From the NCBI GenBank assembly GCA_022361135.1, contig JAKSBM010000334.1, positions 1 through 10,406 on the forward strand: 10,406 nucleotides of DNA, given 5' to 3'. The translations under genes and the position numbers were made by a program. The stretch's first letter is position 1. Each line of letters opens with the position of its first letter. Below the pieces are notes generated by a model. That model was not told where the DNA came from, did no database searches, and worked only from the letters and a program-made list of their open reading frames with translations. Of the stretch, positions 6,098-10,406 are shown in pieces. The stretch is from Desulfobacterales bacterium. GTDB lineage: Bacteria; Desulfobacterota; Desulfobacteria; Desulfobacterales; Desulfobacteraceae.

Positions 6098-6507
6098 AAT
6101 CAATTTACATTGCCATGGTTTTAATTTTTGTTCTGGCCACCGGCGGCTGGGCTGCGGACGAAGGGTTCTCCGGACGTGTGGTGGCCCTGGATCGGACGGC
6201 CAAGCGTATGGTGGCTCTTCCGTTCCGTTCCGGCCACCATGGCCGGGGAGGAATGCACGGCAGACACATGGGCGGTCACATGCAAAACATGGGGGGACAC
6301 ATGGGAAAGGAACGGGGGGTTGAAATCCGTTTTATTGGAAAGAAGATCCCCGGTTTTGTCCGTTTGGGTGATGTGGTCCGGTTCAAGGGGCAATTCCAGG
6401 GGCAGAACCGGTTCCTGGCCCGGGAAATTTTAGAATTTCGAAATCCCGACACTGACCCCACCGGGGTACGGCACAGGATCATGGACCATTGCCGGGAGAT
6501 GCCATGA
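6094..6507 (+). CDS. Exported small protein with His/Met-rich metal-binding loop, OB-fold-like
   Basis: I do not recognise a named family for this 137-residue protein. Residues 1-20 form a signal peptide (hydrophobic core IAMVLIFVLA, end GGWAA). The mature part begins as a small beta-barrel-like domain: FSGRVVALDRTAKRMVALPF, later VEIRFIGKKIPGFVRLGDVVRFKGQF and RFLAREILEFR. The alternation, and a strand reading GDVVRFKG, recall periplasmic OB-fold proteins such as the copper chaperone CusF; this is a comparison, not a proven match. Interrupting the barrel at 48-70 is a Gly/His/Met-rich loop with HH, HGRHM, HMQNM and HM motifs, suited to Cu(I), Zn or Ni. Cys133 and two His lie near the C-terminus. 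The gene overlaps its neighbours by ATGA at both ends, between the phosphatase and the histidine kinase, so it is probably a metal-binding partner of one of the two sensors. Confidence 0.7.
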   Translation: MKSIYIAMVLIFVLATGGWAADEGFSGRVVALDRTAKRMVALPFRSGHHGRGGMHGRHMGGHMQNMGGHMGKERGVEIRFIGKKIPGFVRLGDVVRFKGQFQGQNRFLAREILEFRNPDTDPTGVRHRIMDHCREMP

Positions 6508-8102
6508 AACCTTTAATCTCTGCCGCCACCCCCCTGTGGAAGGTCAATGTCCTGGTTTTTGGATTTTTCATCCTCCTGGCCCAGGCCCATTTCCATTACC
6601 AGAGTCGCCAGGTGGAGGCCGCCTTCCAGGATAATGTCCGGCAGCATGCCACCCTTTTGTCCGAAGTGGTCCGACTCAATGCCCGTGGGGCGGTTTTTTC
6701 CGAGCAGGTGGTCCAGGATATCCTCCAGACTTTCCTCCTCAATGTTTCCCATTTCATCGATTATCTGGATTCCATCAAAGCCTTTGGCCCCCGTGAATTA
6801 ACGGCATTGTCCAAGGAATTGGGGGTGGCGGGCATCCGTATCACAACCCTGGAGGGCACGGTTAGGGAAGGCCCGGCCGGATGGTTGAAATCCAATCCAC
6901 CCCCCCGGGACATGTTGGCCAATACCATCATTCCCCAGGAGGATCGTTTTTATTTTCTCTATTCCCGGTTCCAGAACGGGAATATCCTCACCAGCCTTGA
7001 ATCGGCCCGTTTCCAGGAATTGCGCCGAAAAATGGGGCTGACCGAGCTTTTCCGCTCCATCACAGGCGTGGCCGGCATCCGCTACGTCCACATGGAGGAA
7101 CTGGCCCCGGTTTTGACGGATAATGCCCATGGACTGGGCCAGGTAAGGATTCTGGACCAGCCGGGGGGGCGCGTGGCAGAAACCCGGCTGGCCCTGGGGG
7201 AGGGGACCATGGTCATTGGCATGGGCTGTGAACTTTACGATGGCTGGCTCAAGCAAAACCAGGGCTCACAGGTGATCTTTTCCCTTTTGATCTTCGGGGC
7301 CGGAGCTGTGTGTTCCCTGCTCCTCTATGCCTTCCAGCGTGCCCACCTGGCCCGGGTGAGGGAATTTGACCAGGCCCTGGCCCGGGAAAGGGAAGATGCC
7401 ACCCTGGGGCGGGCCACGGCCACCATCACCCATGAAATCCGGAATCCCCTCAATGCCATCAGCATGGGGCTCCAGCGCCTCTCCCTGGAGGTGGAAAACC
7501 TGGACCCGGATCACCGGGATCTGATCCGGGATCTTTTGTCCTCGGTGAAACGCACCGATCACATCATTGCCGATCTTCGGCGTTTCATTGGGCCCCTGGA
7601 AATCCAGCCCGTTGGGGTCTGTCTGGATCAGCTCCTGGCCTCCAGCCTCAATCTTTATGAATCCCGGATTCGCAGCCAGGGCATTGAGGTGTTGGGCTTT
7701 CCTGAAACGGGGGCAGGCCGTGCCCCGGTTAACGCCATGGCCGATGCCGACCAATGCGCCATGGTGGTGGACAATCTCATTAAAAATGCCGTGGAAGCCC
7801 AGGAAGAGGGTGGGTTTATACGGGTTTCTTTTTTCACCAGCAGCCAGAGGGGCCAATCATTTGCCGGTTTTTGCCTGGCCAATGGGGGCTTCATGGGTGA
7901 CCCCGGGGCGCCGGAACGACTTTTGGAGCCCTATGTGACCACCAAAACCCGGGGATCCGGCCTGGGCTTGGCCATTGTCCGGCGCATCGTGACAGCCCAC
8001 GGCGGTCAATTGGAGATTCGGGCCCCCGGGGATCAGACCCTCGAGATCCGGGTGGGCTTTCCTGCTGCCCAGCCCCCTTCACATGGAAAGGATGAAAAAT
8101 GA
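6504..8102 (+). CDS. Membrane sensor histidine kinase (ZraS/NtrB-like), partner of the adjacent regulator
   Basis: This is a 532-residue protein. I chose the ATG at 6504, with GGGAG at 6494-6498 and an ATGA overlap with the previous gene, over an in-frame TTG five codons earlier. A first membrane helix lies at about 13-30, a periplasmic sensor region of some 220 residues at 32-255, and a second helix at about 256-276. The cytosolic part has a HisKA domain with the phospho-acceptor His310 in ITHEIRNPLNAI, and a HATPase domain with N-box DNLIKNAVEA (423-432) and LLEPYVTTKTRGSGLGLAI (F and G2 boxes, 473-491). The expected G1 box (DxGxG) is replaced by LANGGFMGD near 459-466, so the adenine-contacting Asp seems to be missing or shifted. 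Architecture and context fit the ZraS branch. It overlaps the regulator gene by four bases, making a cognate pair. The signal is inferred to be envelope metal or stress. Confidence 0.9.
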   Translation: MKPLISAATPLWKVNVLVFGFFILLAQAHFHYQSRQVEAAFQDNVRQHATLLSEVVRLNARGAVFSEQVVQDILQTFLLNVSHFIDYLDSIKAFGPRELTALSKELGVAGIRITTLEGTVREGPAGWLKSNPPPRDMLANTIIPQEDRFYFLYSRFQNGNILTSLESARFQELRRKMGLTELFRSITGVAGIRYVHMEELAPVLTDNAHGLGQVRILDQPGGRVAETRLALGEGTMVIGMGCELYDGWLKQNQGSQVIFSLLIFGAGAVCSLLLYAFQRAHLARVREFDQALAREREDATLGRATATITHEIRNPLNAISMGLQRLSLEVENLDPDHRDLIRDLLSSVKRTDHIIADLRRFIGPLEIQPVGVCLDQLLASSLNLYESRIRSQGIEVLGFPETGAGRAPVNAMADADQCAMVVDNLIKNAVEAQEEGGFIRVSFFTSSQRGQSFAGFCLANGGFMGDPGAPERLLEPYVTTKTRGSGLGLAIVRRIVTAHGGQLEIRAPGDQTLEIRVGFPAAQPPSHGKDEK

Positions 8103-9424
8103 AAATTTTGATCGTGGACGATGAGGCTGTCCAGCGGGATATGCTGGCCGGATTCCTGGAGAAAAAAGGATTTGAGGTGACCACGGCCGGAAACGGGGAG
8201 GAGGCCCTGGCTCTTTTTTCCCGCATTCCCTTTTCCCTGGTCCTCACGGACCATAAAATGCCCGGCATGACCGGGGATGTTCTCATGGGCAAGCTCAAGG
8301 AAATGAATCCCAGGATCCACGGCATCATGATTACGGCCTACGGCAGTGTGGATACCGCCGTTTCCGTCATGAAGCTGGGGGCGGATGATTTCCTGGAAAA
8401 GCCCGTGGACCTTTTGACCCTGCTGGAAAAGATTGAACAGATCCGCCAGCGGGTGGTGATCCAGGAGGAGGCAGATCTGCTCCGGGAGAGCCTGGACACC
8501 CGGGAGCTGCCCATCCGTATCATCGGGGACAGCCTCCCCATGCGGGAGATCCTGTCCCTGGCCGGCCGCATGGCCCCCACGGAGTGGACGGCCATGATCC
8601 GGGGGGAGACCGGCACCGGCAAGGAACTCATTGCCCGGCTCGTTCACCTGCTCAGCCCCCGGAATGACCAGCCCTTTGTGGAGGTGAACTGCGCCGCCAT
8701 TCCCGAGAACCTGTTTGAGTCCGAGCTTTTCGGCCATGAAAAAGGGGCCTTTACCGGGGCGCTCACCGCCCGGCGGGGGAAGTTTGAATTGGCACACGGG
8801 GGTACCCTGTTTCTGGATGAGGTGGGGGAATTGCCCCTGAATCTACAGGCCAAGCTCCTCAAGGCCCTCCAGGAAAAGAAGATTACCCGGGTGGGCAGTG
8901 AAACCGAGAAAATCGTGGATGTCCGGGTGGTGGCCGCCACAAACCGGGACCTCAAGCAGATGGTCCACGAGGATCACTTCCGGGAGGATCTCTATTTTCG
9001 CCTCAATGTTTTGGACATGGAATTGCCCCCCCTGCGCAAGCGGCGGGAGGATATCCCGGATTTGGTAACCCATTTCCTGGACAAATTCAGCCCCATGCCC
9101 ATGGAATTTCACCCCGAAGCCCTCCATGTCCTCACCCGGTATGCCTTCCCCGGCAATGTCCGGGAACTGGAGCACATCATTCAACGCACGGTGACCTTTT
9201 GCCGCTCTTCCCTCATCCGGGAGCAGGATCTCCCCCCGGAGGTCCGTTTCCAAAATGCCGTGGAAAAAGGAACCCTGGCCGAAAAGCTGGAGGCCCTGGA
9301 AAGGGAACTCATCCTCACGGCCCTTTCCCGCCACAAGGGCGTACAGACCCGTGCCGCCCACGAACTGGGCATCAGCGAACGGGTGCTGCGCTACAAGTTG
9401 AAAAAGTATGATTTAAAGGGGTGA
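8099..9424 (+). CDS. NtrC-family sigma-54-dependent response regulator (ZraR-like)
   Basis: This is a 441-residue protein with the complete three-domain NtrC layout. The receiver domain (1-120) has the acidic pair Asp7-Asp8, the phospho-acceptor Asp51 in LTDHKMPGMTG, Thr79 and Lys101. The AAA+ domain (about 142-375) has Walker A GETGTGKE (169-176), the sigma-54-contacting loop GAFTGA (216-221), Walker B TLFLDE (236-241), and downstream NREL-type elements (FPGNVRELEH). A Fis-type helix-turn-helix fills the C-terminus (GVQTRAAHELGISERVLRYKLKKYDL, about 414-439). It should hydrolyse ATP to remodel sigma-54 RNA polymerase bound at -24/-12 promoters. The sigma-54 promoter at 2545-2560 is the evident target, which makes the cluster self-activating. 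Its start codon overlaps the histidine kinase stop codon. It is the last gene of the cluster. Confidence 0.95.
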   Translation: MKILIVDDEAVQRDMLAGFLEKKGFEVTTAGNGEEALALFSRIPFSLVLTDHKMPGMTGDVLMGKLKEMNPRIHGIMITAYGSVDTAVSVMKLGADDFLEKPVDLLTLLEKIEQIRQRVVIQEEADLLRESLDTRELPIRIIGDSLPMREILSLAGRMAPTEWTAMIRGETGTGKELIARLVHLLSPRNDQPFVEVNCAAIPENLFESELFGHEKGAFTGALTARRGKFELAHGGTLFLDEVGELPLNLQAKLLKALQEKKITRVGSETEKIVDVRVVAATNRDLKQMVHEDHFREDLYFRLNVLDMELPPLRKRREDIPDLVTHFLDKFSPMPMEFHPEALHVLTRYAFPGNVRELEHIIQRTVTFCRSSLIREQDLPPEVRFQNAVEKGTLAEKLEALERELILTALSRHKGVQTRAAHELGISERVLRYKLKKYDLKG

Positions 9425-9439
9425 AGCTTGTCTGCCCTG

Positions 9440-9461
9440 CCACATTCCCATGTTGGATTTT
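9440..9461 (+). terminator. Weak possible terminator after the regulator gene
   Basis: CCACAT (9440-9445) can pair with ATGTTGG (9450-9456), leaving one bulged base and a four-base loop, followed by ATTTT. The stem is short and the T-run has only four bases, so this is a weak candidate. No better terminator is visible in the 190 non-coding bases between the regulator and the next gene, where I also found no convincing promoter. Confidence 0.25.
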
Positions 9462-9615
9462 AAATGGATGATTCCAAAGTTTCATAATTCATAAAACCAA
9501 TATTCTCCGTCTCCACCATCCAAAGAATCAATTTGTCTATCTCCGAGGTATTCGATAGTCATTGGGACATCCAAGGAGATGATTCCATTTGAGGAAAAAA
9601 TACGAGGGAGGAAAC

Positions 9616-10131
9616 ATGGGAGGGCAGGTATTGGTGCATTCAAAACTCCATCGCCAATTGGTGGGGATACTGGCCCGGGAAAAGGGCTGTTGTGATGCCC
9701 GGACCATCGCGGCCCGGCGGGCGAAAACCATCATCAATAACCTATCCCGGGGGATTGGGCCGACCCATGTCGGGCGCATGGGGGCCAAGGCGGACCGGCG
9801 CATCAAAAATAGTTTGAAATTTGATCTGGGGTCGGGCTTCCGGCTCATTTGCATCAAGGAAAAACCGAATATCCATGCCGTTTTCATGGGGGATCACGAC
9901 CGGTGCGATGCCTGGTTGAATCACCATATTCAATGGAAAGTCCCCGTGGACAATTTCTCCTTGGATCTTCCCAAGATGGGATCGGAAATCTCCCCGGTCC
10001 ATCCCCCTTGGATTCCCTTTTCTGTTTCATCCCCGGATGGGGAGGAAGATCCCCTTTTACCTGAAATTTCCCAGAAGGATTTGAGGCGGGTGTTTGCTGG
10101 ATTGTGCACCCGGCGGAGGCCCACCCGTTGA
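9616..10131 (+). CDS. Protein with RelE-like segment and unknown C-terminal extension
   Basis: This 171-residue protein starts at the ATG at 9616, preceded by GGGAGG (9606-9611); a TTG nine codons earlier lacks a better site. Residues 8-67 are basic and helical (LHRQLVGILAREKG, then RTIAARRAKTIINNLSRG). Residues 68-104 read KFDLGSGFRLICIKEKPNIHAVFMGDHDRCDAWL, which has the beta-strand layout of RelE/ParE-superfamily toxins: a basic strand ending in an R-L-I core, then a VGxHD-type turn before a Trp-Leu helix. After that come about 65 residues of unrecognised, Pro/Ser-rich sequence ending in CTRRRPTR. No antitoxin-like gene lies directly before it, so a classic toxin-antitoxin pair is doubtful, and an orphan RelE-fold RNA-binding protein is as likely. 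It is translationally linked to the next gene (TTGA overlap). Confidence 0.5.
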   Translation: MGGQVLVHSKLHRQLVGILAREKGCCDARTIAARRAKTIINNLSRGIGPTHVGRMGAKADRRIKNSLKFDLGSGFRLICIKEKPNIHAVFMGDHDRCDAWLNHHIQWKVPVDNFSLDLPKMGSEISPVHPPWIPFSVSSPDGEEDPLLPEISQKDLRRVFAGLCTRRRPTR

Positions 10132-10406
10132 ATCGAAAAAACATCCTGGTCATCACCGCACATTGTCTCCTCAATACCAATGCCAAAATTCATCCCCTGG
10201 CCCAGGCCCCGGGCACCCATTTGGATGTCCTGGCCCCGTACCTGGAGCAGGGGGCTGGTATCTTTCAATTGCCCTGTCCGGAAAATGCTTTCCTCGGCAT
10301 GAAACGTTGGGGCATGACCCGGGACCAATACGATACCCCGGCCTTCCGGGAACATTGCCGCCGGCTTTTGTCACCGTGTGTGGCCCAGATCCGATCCCTG
10401 GCCGAC
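10128..10406 (+). CDS. TudS-related (DUF523-like) putative desulfidase, 5' part only
   Basis: 93 codons run to the window edge in one open frame that starts with TTG at 10128, overlapping the preceding stop codon as TTGA. GGAGG at 10115-10119, eight bases upstream, supports this rare start; no ATG occurs until codon 58. The protein opens with ILVITAHCLLNTNAK (Cys13) and continues with GIFQLPCPE (Cys50), GMKRWGMTRDQYDTP (57-71) and EHCRRLL (Cys77). This is the pattern of the TudS-related family, whose founder removes sulfur from thiouracil using a [4Fe-4S] cluster held by three conserved cysteines. Cys13 and Cys50 are the best ligand candidates here; the rest of the protein is outside the window. 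The real substrate of this subfamily is not known to me. Confidence 0.7.
   Translation, partial: MNRKNILVITAHCLLNTNAKIHPLAQAPGTHLDVLAPYLEQGAGIFQLPCPENAFLGMKRWGMTRDQYDTPAFREHCRRLLSPCVAQIRSLAD

Noticed and set aside
9425..9615. Antitoxin gene before the RelE-like protein
   Set aside because: No frame of sensible length with a start signal fits between the regulator stop and the start at 9616.

Overview
The window looks like chromosomal DNA of a Gram-negative, probably anaerobic bacterium. A Desulfobacterota (sulfate-reducer-like) host is my best guess. It rests on the moderately high GC content, the twin-arginine exported HD protein, the sigma-54/NtrC-type regulation, the multi-domain Ser/Thr kinase and a TudS-like protein typical of anaerobes. 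No marker gene settles the taxonomy.

Left flank (1-2419): On the minus strand lie the 5' part of an NfsA-type flavin nitroreductase, with a good Shine-Dalgarno sequence, a sigma-70 promoter and a 14-bp palindrome at its start, and a complete tRNA-Trp(CCA) with its own promoter. On the plus strand follow a small unknown three-helix membrane protein and a twin-arginine-exported HD-domain protein. The latter ends at a strong stem-loop.

Centre (2449-9424): The main item is a seven-gene plus-strand cluster. It opens with a sigma-54-type promoter and encodes, in order: a 62-residue His/Gly-rich exported peptide; a ZraP-like exported metal-binding protein; (after a 13-bp stem-loop) a transmembrane Ser/Thr protein kinase with an outer SUMF1/FGE-like domain; a PP2C phosphatase; an exported small protein with a His/Met-rich loop; a membrane histidine kinase; and an NtrC-family response regulator. 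The last five genes are joined by four consecutive 4-base ATGA stop/start overlaps, so they are almost certainly co-translated. The ends of the cluster (ZraP plus sensor kinase plus sigma-54 activator) resemble the envelope-metal-stress system ZraP-ZraSR. Inserted between them is a complete Ser/Thr phosphorylation switch (kinase plus phosphatase) and a second metal-binding exported protein. The likely logic is that periplasmic metal or envelope stress is sensed by both kinases, the NtrC-type regulator activates sigma-54 RNA polymerase at the promoter before the first gene, and the exported His-rich proteins are both output and feedback. The cross-talk between the two phosphorylation systems is inference.

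Right flank (9425-10406): After a 190-base non-coding stretch come a protein with a RelE-like segment and an unknown C-terminal extension, and, translationally coupled through a TTGA overlap and a TTG start, the 5' part of a TudS-related (DUF523-like) putative desulfidase cut off by the window end. No CRISPR array, insertion sequence, rRNA or replication origin was seen, and no gene-free stretch exceeds 300 bases.
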